From Colivivens sp963626085 (GTDB lineage Bacteria > Bacteroidota > Bacteroidia > Bacteroidales > Bacteroidaceae), in the NCBI GenBank assembly GCA_963626085.1, contig CAVFVJ010000008.1, forward strand, positions 98,721-162,720: a stretch of 64,000 bases of DNA. The letters are read 5' to 3'. The notes beneath the pieces were generated by a model. The model saw nothing but the letters and a program-made list of their open reading frames with translations. It made no database searches and was not told the DNA's origin. Of this stretch, positions 50,775-61,300 are shown piece after piece. A program made the translations under genes and the position numbers. Position 1 is the stretch's first letter; every line of letters begins with the position of its first letter.

Positions 50775-53108
50775 CTATTCTTTGACAATTAGGAATTTCG
50801 TTGCCACACCACTGTTGCCGTCCTCGTCTGTCGCCAGAATGTAATATACACCTGATGCCGCCCGCTCCCCACCTGAAGTCAGTCCGTCCCAGGTGTACGA
50901 GCCACCGATGGATGTACCCTCATGCACCAGTCTGCCAGCCGCATTGACAATCTTCACGTCTGAACTTGCCATCAATCCACGGACGATAATCTTGCCAGTG
51001 TAACTCGGGCGCACAGGATTGGGGTAGACCTTCACCAAGTCCTTGTCGAACTTCTCCTCAGGGTCTGTTGCATTTCCCATGTAGGATACGAGTCCGTCCT
51101 TCGTTCCGAAGAACACCTCTCCCGTACTTCCGTCGATGGATATGGAGTAGATGTCGTCCGACAGGAGCGGACTGTTGTCTGCAGTGAAGTGTTCGAGTAT
51201 CTCTGTGCCGTCGGCACTCACCAGATAGACTCCGCTTCCCTGTGTACCCATCCACTTGCGGTTACCTCCGTCCACGGCAATGCAGCTCACCTCCACCTCG
51301 TTCAGCAGGTAGTCTGCATACCCTGTACCGTCGTTGCGCGGCACCTTACACTGGGTGACGGTGAAGTTGGAGTCGAAGATAGCCGATGGATTAAAGGTGA
51401 CCAGCGGACCTATATTTGTACCCATCCATACAGCCCCATTGAGGTCTTCCACCACACAGTTGAACCTATTGAACACGTACGACGTACCGTCCTGGTTGGT
51501 CATCGACGTGTACAACTTGCCAGTGTCGTCCGTGTGGCTGTCTACCGTTCCGTTAGTGTTGAGGATGAACACCCCGGCTGCGTTGTTACTGCCTGATACA
51601 CGACTCACTATCCACGCCCAACCACGACTGTCGAACATGGTCTGGTCGCACACCGGGTGATTGGCTATCTCCGGACAGTAGTACTTCTGCCACGTGCCGT
51701 CTGCCTTCAGTATCTTTACCACCGTGTCCACCTGACAGTTCAACATCCAAAGGTTGTCCTGACTGTCGAACGCCAATCCACCGACACGCACGTAATAGCC
51801 TGGTCTCCAGTTGGTCGGCAGGATAGATGTGAGCGGTGAGTTGTCATAAGTATAGTGGTTCACCATCTTCTGTCCCCTGAACTCGTACAGTCCCGTCACG
51901 GCACTCACGAAATGACGGTCAGCATCGTCCGGGTCTTGTACGATGTCGAGCGCATTGTAGAAGTTGTCCGCACCGATATAACTCTTCATGGAGTCGTTAT
52001 CGAAGAACGACCAGTCGTCTCCATCCTTCATCTGCGCAGAGAAGGTACGTCTCACGTATGGTATCTCCAGTGCACCGCCCACGGAAAGTAGTCTACTGCC
52101 GTAGTGGCGCAACTTATAGAAATCATTGCTCAACGGACTACTGGGGATGACAGAGGATACAGATACCGTAAACCCACTGCCGTCGTACGCTGCACCCATG
52201 AGCCCCTTGGCTCCGCACGCCAACCAGTAGGTGTTGCCCGAGCGCGCCAGCGAATAGATGCTCTGCGGATTGTCACTCTTCGAACTGTTTCCGTCTGTGT
52301 CGTACACGTATATTGACGATGAGGAAAACAGGAACAAGCGTTCACCGCATATCTTATAACCGTTGATGGTAGAGTTGTCCACCGTAGATATCTCGAAGGA
52401 GTCCTTGTCCTTCACCAGTGCCAGTCGTCCCGTACCAGTAAGTGCATAGAACGTGCCGTCAAGACTTATCAGCCTACTCAGCACCTGTTGGCTCGTACAG
52501 TTCCAGTTGTTGGAGTCCAACAGGTTGGCAGACACCAGTCCCTTGTACACCCCATTATTGGTGAGTGCCACTATATACCCTTCGTCGATGACCATGCTCA
52601 TCACCTGACAGCCGAAGTTATAGTAACTGGCGAACACCTTCCTCTTCGTGTCGAGCACCACGATACCCGAGTTGGTGGATATGTACACGTACTGCCCATC
52701 CACATACAGGTCGTTGATGGTCTTGTCGCTCATCGACTTGGTCTTGAGTTCGGACATATTGTATATGTTGCCGCCAGTATCGAGCAGGTCTACGTTACCG
52801 TTCGTGTATACTATGACGAGTTGTCCTGTAGCCTCACACACTCTGATGCCGAAGATACCGTTGTCACTCAACTCCGTAGACTTGTCGTAGGTCACCATCT
52901 CCGTGTACTCCGGGTCATAACTGTACAGACCGCCTCCACTCAACACATACACCAGATTGTTGAAGACAACTGCGTCCGTAGCCTCGTGGTAGGCTGCATA
53001 CACCTTCCAGTCACCGTATCCGGCGACAGCAACCACAGGTCGTATGAAGAGCATCATGCCTATGGCGATTACAAGTGCGATGAAACCACGTCTCATACCT
53101 CTGTTCAT
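50775..53108 (-). CDS. porZ: PorZ-like type IX secretion surface component
   Basis: A 777-residue exported protein with signal anchor MNRGMRRGFIALVIAIG and cleavage near VVAVAG. The body is two beta-propellers built of repeated WD-like strands (NNLVYVLSGGGLYSYD, AFDSQDNLWMLN, SISIDGSTGEVFFGTKDGL). The C-terminus has a type IX-style Ig-like domain (VKVYPNPVRPSYTGKI, VKIVNAAGRLV, GVYYILATDEDG). This layout and length match PorZ of Porphyromonas gingivalis, which sits at the cell surface and supplies anionic LPS to the sortase PorU. It overlaps rdgB by 4 nt, ending the leuS unit. Confidence 0.85.
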   Translation of the reverse strand: MNRGMRRGFIALVIAIGMMLFIRPVVAVAGYGDWKVYAAYHEATDAVVFNNLVYVLSGGGLYSYDPEYTEMVTYDKSTELSDNGIFGIRVCEATGQLVIVYTNGNVDLLDTGGNIYNMSELKTKSMSDKTINDLYVDGQYVYISTNSGIVVLDTKRKVFASYYNFGCQVMSMVIDEGYIVALTNNGVYKGLVSANLLDSNNWNCTSQQVLSRLISLDGTFYALTGTGRLALVKDKDSFEISTVDNSTINGYKICGERLFLFSSSSIYVYDTDGNSSKSDNPQSIYSLARSGNTYWLACGAKGLMGAAYDGSGFTVSVSSVIPSSPLSNDFYKLRHYGSRLLSVGGALEIPYVRRTFSAQMKDGDDWSFFDNDSMKSYIGADNFYNALDIVQDPDDADRHFVSAVTGLYEFRGQKMVNHYTYDNSPLTSILPTNWRPGYYVRVGGLAFDSQDNLWMLNCQVDTVVKILKADGTWQKYYCPEIANHPVCDQTMFDSRGWAWIVSRVSGSNNAAGVFILNTNGTVDSHTDDTGKLYTSMTNQDGTSYVFNRFNCVVEDLNGAVWMGTNIGPLVTFNPSAIFDSNFTVTQCKVPRNDGTGYADYLLNEVEVSCIAVDGGNRKWMGTQGSGVYLVSADGTEILEHFTADNSPLLSDDIYSISIDGSTGEVFFGTKDGLVSYMGNATDPEEKFDKDLVKVYPNPVRPSYTGKIIVRGLMASSDVKIVNAAGRLVHEGTSIGGSYTWDGLTSGGERAASGVYYILATDEDGNSGVATKFLIVKE

Positions 53109-53683
53109 TTATCCAGAAACCGACACAGTTGCATGACAGCCCTTGCCCTGTGACTGATACCATTCTTTATCTCGTTCCCCAGTTGCGCAAAGGTCTGGTC
53201 GTACCCTTCGGGAATGAATATGGGGTCATAGCCGAAGCCTTCGTCGCCATGCCTCTCCGTAGCAATACGTCCCTCGACAATACCCTCGAACAAGTGGGTC
53301 TCCCCCTTATAGAGTAGTGCTATCGATGTGTGGAACCGTGCCATGCGGTTGTCCTTCCCCTCAAGGTTACGCAACAGTTTGTTCATATTAGCCTCGTTGT
53401 CGTGTCCCTGACCCTCTGCATACCGTGCGGTATGTACACCTGGGTCTCCACCGAGAGCCTCACATTCGAGTCCCGTGTCGTCAGCGAAGCAATCGTAGCC
53501 ATAACGGTCCTTTACATACCGTGCCTTCTGCAAGGCATTCTCCTGGATGGTAGCCCCTGTCTCCGGGATATCGTCATGACACCCTATGTCAGCGAGACTG
53601 ACTATCTCGAACCGATGTCCCAGGATTGCCCTTATCTCCTGCAACTTATGTGCGTTGTTACTTGCGAATACCAGTTTATCCAT
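53105..53683 (-). CDS. rdgB: dITP/XTP pyrophosphatase (RdgB/HAM1), intact copy
   Basis: A 192-residue house-cleaning NTP pyrophosphatase that removes dITP, ITP and XTP. Conserved blocks are present: FASNNAHKLQEI, FADDTGLECEALGGDPGVHTARYA (catalytic Asp region), EGFGYDPIFIP and ISHRARA. The stand-alone ATG at 53683 overlaps by one base the stop of a gene whose C-terminal half is a second, diverged RdgB domain. A GTG one codon earlier is possible. The pair probably arose by tandem duplication. Confidence 0.94.
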   Translation of the reverse strand: MDKLVFASNNAHKLQEIRAILGHRFEIVSLADIGCHDDIPETGATIQENALQKARYVKDRYGYDCFADDTGLECEALGGDPGVHTARYAEGQGHDNEANMNKLLRNLEGKDNRMARFHTSIALLYKGETHLFEGIVEGRIATERHGDEGFGYDPIFIPEGYDQTFAQLGNEIKNGISHRARAVMQLCRFLDK

Positions 53684-55350
53684 CACTTCTCCTTTTCTAT
53701 GTATTGTTTCATCTTGTTGATGGCGATGAACCGCTGACTTATCTTGTTCTTCACGTCCGTTCCCAGTTCAGCGTAAGTCATCTGCTGACCCACAGGAGTG
53801 AACACAGAGTCATAGGAGAACGACTCCTCCACATTACCGAACGGCTTCGTGGCGATAGTGCCTTCGAGCACACCGTCGAAGATATGCCTATCCCATCCCT
53901 TCGGGTCGGACGACTCGCCAGTGACCAATGCCACGGCAGTATGCAACCGTGCGGAGCGGTCCTTCACGCCAGTCATCTCGTTCAACAACTTATTGACATT
54001 GGCTACCACGTTATGGTTCTCTGGCTTGTCCACCACAGGTGCATGGTTATGCAGGATGTCGAGCATCTTCTTCGAGAGTTCCTCCGTATACTCCTCCGCA
54101 TTGACCGACTTCACACTCTCCTGAGCCTCTTTCTCCACATCCACCGCAGCGTACCTCGACGAGTATACTCCCGGGAGTCCGCCCAGTACAGTACACTCCA
54201 AGGCGGAGTCGTCGGCGAAGCAGTCGAAGCCATAATAACGTTTCACGAAGTTGGCCTTGAGCAGGGCATTACCCTGTATGGTAGCCGCCTTCTCGGGTAT
54301 ATCTATGTAACAACCTATGTCAGCAAGTGAACGAATGTCGTACTTCTCTCCCATGATGGCACGCACCTCCGCCAACTTATGTTCACTATTACTTGCGAAC
54401 ACCAACGTGCGCTTACCTTGCAAGTCCTTGTCCTTGGTCACCTTCATCTTGTCGAACCCTTCGCCCCACACGCCGTTCACGTTACCCATGGACACGAAGG
54501 CATAAGGGTCGATGGACCTTATCATACGAAAGATATAAACCTGATCCCTGCGTTTCACGATACTCACAATCACCTTACGTTCCGAGCTGGTGTACCATCC
54601 CTCACCGTTGAGCATGGTCACTCCGTGCCCTCTCTTGATGATGGCGTTGGCAATGGCAGACGGGTTACGCGAGAATATCATGAACTGCACCGCCTGACGA
54701 CTCCTGCTGGTATGGTAGTCGAGCGTCATGTTGCACACTATAAGCATCACGAAACCGAAGATAACCCTGTACCAGTCGTGGAAGATGAAGTAACAGCTGG
54801 ATATGATGATGATGTCGCAGATCATGAGAATCTGTCCCAGCGACACGTTCTTGTACTTGTTGACTATAGCCGCTATGATGTCCGTACCGCCTGTACTTCC
54901 GTTGTTCGAGAAGCAGAAGAAGAGTCCCGTTCCCTGGATGAGTGCACCGAGGACACACGCCATGAACGCCTCGTTGCCGATGAGTTGGGGCAACTGTCCG
55001 TTGTCGTCCATCACTATGCGCTGGAAGATCCAGAGCCAGAAGGTGGTAGTGAGCACTCCCCAGATGGTCTTCATACAGAACTTCCACCCGAGCACTATGA
55101 CAGCTGCTACGAGGAACATCGCATTGATGAAACTGTAGGTCACCTGCACCTCCAGTCCTGTGGCGTAATACACTATGGCGGATATACCCGACACGCCACC
55201 CGAGGTCAGACCGTAGGGCAACATGAAGCAGACCTGTCCCACGGAGTAGAGGAACGTGCCCAGGGCGATCATCATGTAGTCCCTCGCCTCCAACCAAGGG
55301 TTGAACCTGAAATGACCAGGCATGTGTATATGTGAATTCTTAAGAGTCAT
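53683..55350 (-). CDS. YitT-family membrane protein fused to a diverged RdgB-like domain
   Basis: A 555-residue fusion. Residues 1 to about 310 are a YitT/DUF161 protein: five or six helices (for example FLYSVGQVCFMLPYGLTSGG) followed by a cytosolic DUF2179 domain (RGHGVTMLNGEGWYTSSERKV). From about residue 318, TLVFASNSEHKLAEVRAIMG begins an RdgB-like domain. It keeps FADDSALECTVLGGLPGVYSSRYA, but has SFSYDSVF in place of GFGYDP and SQRFIA in place of SHR, plus an insertion of about 45 residues after SSRYA. Substrate-site residues are therefore altered and the activity is doubtful. It is the second gene of the leuS unit, followed by an intact rdgB. Confidence 0.88.
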   Translation of the reverse strand: MTLKNSHIHMPGHFRFNPWLEARDYMMIALGTFLYSVGQVCFMLPYGLTSGGVSGISAIVYYATGLEVQVTYSFINAMFLVAAVIVLGWKFCMKTIWGVLTTTFWLWIFQRIVMDDNGQLPQLIGNEAFMACVLGALIQGTGLFFCFSNNGSTGGTDIIAAIVNKYKNVSLGQILMICDIIIISSCYFIFHDWYRVIFGFVMLIVCNMTLDYHTSRSRQAVQFMIFSRNPSAIANAIIKRGHGVTMLNGEGWYTSSERKVIVSIVKRRDQVYIFRMIRSIDPYAFVSMGNVNGVWGEGFDKMKVTKDKDLQGKRTLVFASNSEHKLAEVRAIMGEKYDIRSLADIGCYIDIPEKAATIQGNALLKANFVKRYYGFDCFADDSALECTVLGGLPGVYSSRYAAVDVEKEAQESVKSVNAEEYTEELSKKMLDILHNHAPVVDKPENHNVVANVNKLLNEMTGVKDRSARLHTAVALVTGESSDPKGWDRHIFDGVLEGTIATKPFGNVEESFSYDSVFTPVGQQMTYAELGTDVKNKISQRFIAINKMKQYIEKEK

Positions 55351-55360
55351 CTCACTCGTG

Positions 55361-58189
55361 TTATTTCTTCAATACCACGTTTACCATCTTACCGGGGACT
55401 ACGATGGTCTTCACCACCTGGAAGCCCTCCAGCCACTTCTGCGCCTGTGGGTCTGCCATAGCCGCATCGATGATGTCCTGCTGGGCAGTACCTACAGGAA
55501 ACTCCATCTGGAAGCGAGCCTTACCGTTGAACGCCACCATCATCTTCATGCTGTCCTCCTTGAGGTAGTCCTCGTTGTACTCGGGCCACTCGGCATCACA
55601 AACGGTGGTGGTGTGTCCCGAACGCTCCCACAACTCCTCTGCCATATGAGGACAGAACGGAGCAATGAGCACCGTCAGGGTGTCCTTCACCTCCTTGCTG
55701 GCAGTCTTCAACTTAGTCAGTTCATTGATACATATCATGAAGGCAGCGATACTGGTGTTGTACGAGAACTGCTCTATGTCGCCCGTCACCTTCTTGATAA
55801 GGGTGTGGAGCGACTTCAGTTCCTCCTTGCTCGCCTTCTCGCCTGTGGTGTCCGCAGTCATGTAGTTCCACAGCTTCTTCAGGAAACGGTGGCAGCCATC
55901 GATGCCGTTGGTATCCCAAGGCTTGCTCTGCTCCACCGGACCGAGGAACATCTCGTAGAGACGGAGCGTGTCAGCACCGAACTTCTCCACAATCATGTCG
56001 GGGTTGACCACGTTGAACATGGACTTCGACATCTTCTCCACAGCCCAGCCACACACGTATTTACCGTCGTCGTTGAGCACGAATTCAGCGTTGTTGTACT
56101 CGGGTCTCCACTGCTTGAACGCCTCCACGTCGAGGATGTCTCCACTGACGATATTGACATCCACATGTATAGGTGTCACGTCGTAGCCCTCCTTCTTGTC
56201 GAGGCTCACGAACGTGTTGGTGTCTTTGATGCGGTACACGAAATTACTCCTTCCCTGTATCATACCCTGGTTGATGAGCTTCTGGAACGGCTCTTCCTTC
56301 ACGCTCACACCCATGTCGACAAGGAACTTGTTCCAGAAACGACTGTAGATGAGGTGACCAGTGGCATGCTCACTACCACCCACGTAGAGGTCCACGTTCT
56401 GCCAGTAGCCCACTGCCTCCTTCGACACCAGAGCCTTGTCGTCGTGCGGGTCCATGTACCTCAGGTAATATGCCGATGAACCGGCGAAGCCGGGCATCGT
56501 ATAGAGTTCTATAGGGAAGACGGTCTGGTTGTCTATGAGTGAGTTGCTCACCACCTTACGGTTCGTCTCGTCCCACGCCCAGCAGGTGGCGTTGCCGAGT
56601 GGCGGCTCACCCGTCTCTGTCGGCAGGAACTTGTCGACCTCCGGCAATTCCACCGGCAGGCAGTCCTCGGGTATCATCGTAGGAATACCGTTCTTGTAAT
56701 ATACCGGGAACGGCTCGCCCCAGTACCTCTGGCGTGAGAAAATGGCATCACGCAGACGGAAGTTCACCTTCACGCGTCCCAGTTGCTGCTCAGTGACGAA
56801 CTTCTTCGTGGCAGCTATCGCCTCCTTCACGGTGAGTCCGTTAAGGGTGAAGCCCTTGTATGCTGTCTTGCCTTCCATCGGTGAGTTCATCACGATACCG
56901 TCCTTGGCATCGTAACTCTCCTCACTAACGTCAGCCCCCTCAATCAACGGTATTATCGGCAGGTCGAAATGCTTAGCAAAAGCATAGTCACGGCTGTCGT
57001 GTGCCGGCACTGCCATGATGGCTCCAGTGCCGTACCCTGCGAGCACATACTCAGCCACGTATATAGGGCACTTGTCACCTGTGATGGGATTGACACCGAA
57101 CGCACCGGTGAACACACCAGTCACGGTATGGTCGATCATACGTTCACGCTCCGTGCGTCCCTTGACATACTTGATGTAAGCGTCCACCTCAGCGCGCTGG
57201 GCAGCAGTGGTCACCTTGTCCACCAGCTCACTCTCGGGCGCAAGCACGAAGAAGGTCACTCCAAACATAGTGTCTGCACGTGTGGTGAAGATGGTGAAGT
57301 CGATATCGGAGTCTGCCACCTCAATCCTCACCTCCGTTCCCTCAGAACGACCTATCCAGTTCTTTTGTGTCTCCTTGATGGAATCACTCCAGTCGATGGT
57401 GTCCAGTCCGTCGAGCAACCGCTGGGCGTAGGCTGACACACGCAAGCACCACTGGCGCATCTTCTTCTGCTCCACAGGGAAGCCACCGCGCAGACTCAGT
57501 CCGTCCACGACTTCATCGTTGGCGAGTACCGTGCCCAACTTAGGACACCAGTTCACCATCGTCTCGCCAAGGAAGGCGATGCGGTAGTTCATCAGCGTGT
57601 CACTCTTCTGCTTCTCGTCCATGGCATTCCATTCATCAGCAGTGAACGACAGTTCCTCGCTGCACGCCACATCGATGCCTTCGGTACCTTTCTCGCTGAA
57701 ATGGCGAACCAACCGTTCTATCGGTTGAGCCGACTGACATTTGTTACAGTAGAAGGAGTTGAACATCTTCTGGAAAGCCCACTGAGTCCAGTGGTAGTAG
57801 GAGGGGTCACACGTGCGCACCTCACGGTCCCAGTCGAAGCAGAACCCTATCTTGTCGAGTTGCTCACGGTAACGTGCTATATTCGCGTTGGTAGTTACCT
57901 CAGGATGCTGTCCCGTCTGTATGGCGTACTGCTCTGCTGGCAGTCCGTATGCATCGTAGCCCATCGGGTTCAGTACATTAAAGCCCTGCAACCGCTTGAA
58001 GCGTGCATAGATGTCACTTGCTATATATCCCAGTGGGTGTCCCACATGCAGTCCCGCACCCGACGGGTAAGGAAACATGTTGAGCACATAGAACTTCTTC
58101 TTGTCGGCATCCTCCGTCACATGATAGACCTTCTGCTCAATCCACCGCTGTTGCCATTTCTTCTCAATCTCCTTGAAATTGTATTCCAT
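55361..58189 (-). CDS. leuS: Leucine-tRNA ligase
   Basis: A 942-residue class I synthetase. HIGH appears in SGAGLHVGHPLGYI, KMSKS in VEKMSKSMFNVVNPD. The editing CP1 domain (about residues 225-420) contains TTRADTMFGVTF and the Asp of VPAHDSRDYAFA. LeuS-specific and C-terminal domains follow to KMVNVVLKK. Longer than the E. coli enzyme through insertions in the catalytic domain. It heads the leuS-YitT/RdgB-rdgB-porZ unit, separated by 10 nt from the fusion gene. Confidence 0.97.
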   Translation of the reverse strand: MEYNFKEIEKKWQQRWIEQKVYHVTEDADKKKFYVLNMFPYPSGAGLHVGHPLGYIASDIYARFKRLQGFNVLNPMGYDAYGLPAEQYAIQTGQHPEVTTNANIARYREQLDKIGFCFDWDREVRTCDPSYYHWTQWAFQKMFNSFYCNKCQSAQPIERLVRHFSEKGTEGIDVACSEELSFTADEWNAMDEKQKSDTLMNYRIAFLGETMVNWCPKLGTVLANDEVVDGLSLRGGFPVEQKKMRQWCLRVSAYAQRLLDGLDTIDWSDSIKETQKNWIGRSEGTEVRIEVADSDIDFTIFTTRADTMFGVTFFVLAPESELVDKVTTAAQRAEVDAYIKYVKGRTERERMIDHTVTGVFTGAFGVNPITGDKCPIYVAEYVLAGYGTGAIMAVPAHDSRDYAFAKHFDLPIIPLIEGADVSEESYDAKDGIVMNSPMEGKTAYKGFTLNGLTVKEAIAATKKFVTEQQLGRVKVNFRLRDAIFSRQRYWGEPFPVYYKNGIPTMIPEDCLPVELPEVDKFLPTETGEPPLGNATCWAWDETNRKVVSNSLIDNQTVFPIELYTMPGFAGSSAYYLRYMDPHDDKALVSKEAVGYWQNVDLYVGGSEHATGHLIYSRFWNKFLVDMGVSVKEEPFQKLINQGMIQGRSNFVYRIKDTNTFVSLDKKEGYDVTPIHVDVNIVSGDILDVEAFKQWRPEYNNAEFVLNDDGKYVCGWAVEKMSKSMFNVVNPDMIVEKFGADTLRLYEMFLGPVEQSKPWDTNGIDGCHRFLKKLWNYMTADTTGEKASKEELKSLHTLIKKVTGDIEQFSYNTSIAAFMICINELTKLKTASKEVKDTLTVLIAPFCPHMAEELWERSGHTTTVCDAEWPEYNEDYLKEDSMKMMVAFNGKARFQMEFPVGTAQQDIIDAAMADPQAQKWLEGFQVVKTIVVPGKMVNVVLKK

Positions 58190-58230
58190 CTTTTATTGAT
58201 TGTTTATTCTGTCACACGATATTATATCAT

Positions 58231-58239
58231 GCAAAGATA
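58231..58239 (-). promoter_or_regulatory. -7 element for leuS
   Basis: TATCTTTGC on the minus strand, about 41 nt before the leuS ATG. No good -33 element is seen. The rest of 58190-58345 holds only a weak plus-strand hairpin near 58280-58294. Confidence 0.5.
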
Positions 58240-58345
58240 CAACATTTTAGGAATTGAGAACCGATAATTAGGAATTATTAACCGCCATCCGGTTTTTCCT
58301 CATCAGCAGACTAGCAACCATTTCCATACTGACATGACCTCTATC

Positions 58346-61300
58346 CTAATTCCCAACCACCACCTTCGTTCCGCCACTGACGTAAATGCCGGCCGGCAAG
58401 GCATTCAGGTCTGTGCCTACCGCCATACCCTGCATGTTGTAGATAACATGACTTCCTTGCACCTCATCATCCCTGTCCGCTACAGGTTCGATACCCACCG
58501 TCCCGTCGTCACCGAAGACGAAGCGGAAGCCCTTGGCCTGAGACACGCTCTCGCCCGGTATGTAACAACGGAACGGCTCAATCACTGCGTGCTTGTCGGA
58601 CTTCCATGGGTAGAACCCTACCGACGATGACTTAGGCTGGAGGGTATATGGGTAGTTAGTGCCGTCGTACACGGATGCTGTGGTTATCGCTGGTAGTGTT
58701 CCTGTCATCCCGTCCCACAAGTCCTCGGGACTCTCGGTATGGTCGATGAGGTAAAGCTGGTGGAGGGAATCCACATCCTCCGTGTAGAGTATCACTGGGG
58801 TTTCACACGGGATACGACTGTGACTCACCTGCTTCAGTGTGATGATGTACTTGCTGTCATCCGTCTCGTCCGTCTTACGACTCACAGGGTAGTACGCCCT
58901 CATGCCCGAAGGACACCTAAGGTCTTGCGGTGTGTAGAAGGTAGAGAAACCGTTGCCAGCGGACTTGAACTGGAGAGGCAGACTCTCCACGTCCACCACC
59001 CTCCAGTACGCACTGTCATTGCTGTCCAGCAGTTGCTTACCGCCAGCACTGATAGTATAGTCGTCGTAACGTCGGGTGAACGTGAACTTAGTACCACCTG
59101 TGCCGTAGTCCACCACATCTGCGACTGTCTTGTCTGCGTTCAGATACCTGCCGCACTCATAGAAGAGCAGTGAACCGTCCTCACCGTACCATAGGATTGA
59201 CGATGCGTCCTTCACAGAGGTGGTGTCCACCTTGTAAGTGCCACCATCGTTCGTCACCGACAGGTACTTTTCATCCTCTCCATATAGACGGATGAACGAG
59301 CTGGGAGTAGCAGCCTTAGCCACCATCATCCACGTCCATTTTTCCGATGCCTCGTACTTGTAATTACCCTCGTAGGACACCCCGATAGCGGCAAAGCCCT
59401 CACCCACGAGGGTAACCACACCCGTGGTGGGTTTCACCGTAAGGACAGTGGGCGACGTGGCATCGAACGACAACAAGCCCTGACCTGGAATCTGGGTGTT
59501 GGTCACCATCTCGTGCACCACCACCGTCGGTCTGATTTCATCCTCATAGTCGGTATAGTACATGAGGGACGGATACTCAAAGGAAACCACATTGGTAGGG
59601 TACTTCTTCACCGTCACCGTATAGTCCTTTGTGTATTCCCTGTACGTGTCATCTTCAAGTGATGTCACCCTTATGACAGCCGTTCCTGCGCCCACAGCCA
59701 CGAGACCGCCCTTACTGTCCACGGTCATCACCTCGGTGTCGCTACTCACGAGCGTATAGCCATTCGTACTGTTTGTAGCCACCATCACACTTCCCTGCTC
59801 ATCCACGTAGAACTCTGTCTTGCTGAAGTCGGCAGTCAGGGTTGGAGCAGCTTTCACCGACACCACCAACGTGTACGAGGCAGATGACGACAGGTAACGG
59901 TCGTCGCCTGCGAAGGTGGCAGTGACCGTGGCAATACCTGCCTTGTCACTTAGCGTCACCTGTCCCGTCGTCTGGTCAAGGGTGATGAGTCCGTCCGTAT
60001 CACTCGTATAGCTGTAGGTGACATCTCCCCCTGACACGGCAGGAGAGAGGGTCGCCTGAGGCGAGGTGAACGATTTGTCCAATTGCGCCTCATACTGAGT
60101 CTGCGCAAACGAGAGCGTGGTAGTAGCCTTGTCCACCGTGATGTCGAACGTGGCTGTAGCAGCCATATACGTGTCGTCACCCATGTACTGAGCCGTGATT
60201 GTAGCCTTACCAGCCTTGGTCACTGCAATGACTGCACCCGTAGAGGCGTTCACCGACACACCTGTAGAGGAGGACGAGTAGATTACAGTACCAGTGACCG
60301 CTTTATTGTCTACACCATCTGTCAACGTGCATAAAGTAAGTGTGGGCAGAGCGTCACCGTAGGTCATCTCCGACTTGTCATATTTAAGAGCCATCGTCAC
60401 TGGTCGTTTCTTCACCGTTACAGCCACCATCGCCTTTGCCGCCTCATAGTTTTCCGTCTGCGGTATGCTCACCGTGATGAGCACCCTTTCGGACTCGTTG
60501 CCATCCGTACCCACAGCAGTCACCAATCCTGCGTCAGAGACCGCCGCAACAGCAGTGTTGGCAGAAGAGTACGACACCGTACCGTCGTGCCCTGTAGTGA
60601 CGGTTATTTGTGCCGTCTGCCCGACATAAAGCGAGTACTTGTCTACTGTCACCGACAAGTCGGCTATCTCACGTGAGAGCAGGGTTGCCGAAGCAGAACC
60701 TGTCACCGTAGCGTCCTCCGTCATAAACGGACTGCTCGACTTCGCTATCGTTGCCGTGGCAGTGATGGTCCACACCGTCTGCTCACTGAATTTGGTAGTG
60801 TACTCTGCCGTAGCCTGACTCGCCTCACTCTCCGACTGTGTCACCGTGACATTGTTCGGGTGACTCGATGACCATGCGTAGGACTCCGCTGTCGTTATCG
60901 CAGTGGGCGCACCGTCCTGCGTGATGTAGGAGTTGTCAGCGGACGTGTAATAAGTCACAGTACCTGAAGAGGCAGTCCAACTATAACTATTGTATGCCGG
61001 TGTGTACGAGAGATCCTTAGCGTAATAGTCACGACTGTCATCCACATGCTCGAACTCGTTGACTTTCGATGAGTTGGAATAGTCAACGGTAAGACTGCTC
61101 ATCGCATTATAGGAGACAACTGCGACAGGGTAACATGAAGCGCGGTTGGAGCTGGAGATGGAGGCTGACCAACTATTGTTGTTATAACGTATATAGTATT
61201 TATAACTAAACCAACTTGATGACTCATAATACACATTGTTACCATTGATCGTCCATGTAGTACTACTCGTCTTCGACAACGACAAGCCATTCCTATTTTG

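Noticed and set aside
54379..55335. 318-residue open frame on the plus strand
   Set aside because: It is antisense to the YitT-RdgB fusion and its translation is His/Val/Glu-rich low-quality sequence, as expected from the opposite strand of a real gene.
55322..56479. 385-residue open frame on the plus strand
   Set aside because: It is antisense to leuS, with Leu/Val/His-rich composition and no motif; leuS is complete and certain.
58280..58294. AACCG/CGGTT hairpin followed by T on the plus strand
   Set aside because: The T-run is on the plus strand, where no gene precedes it; on the minus strand no T-run follows, so it is not a credible terminator for the surface-protein genes.
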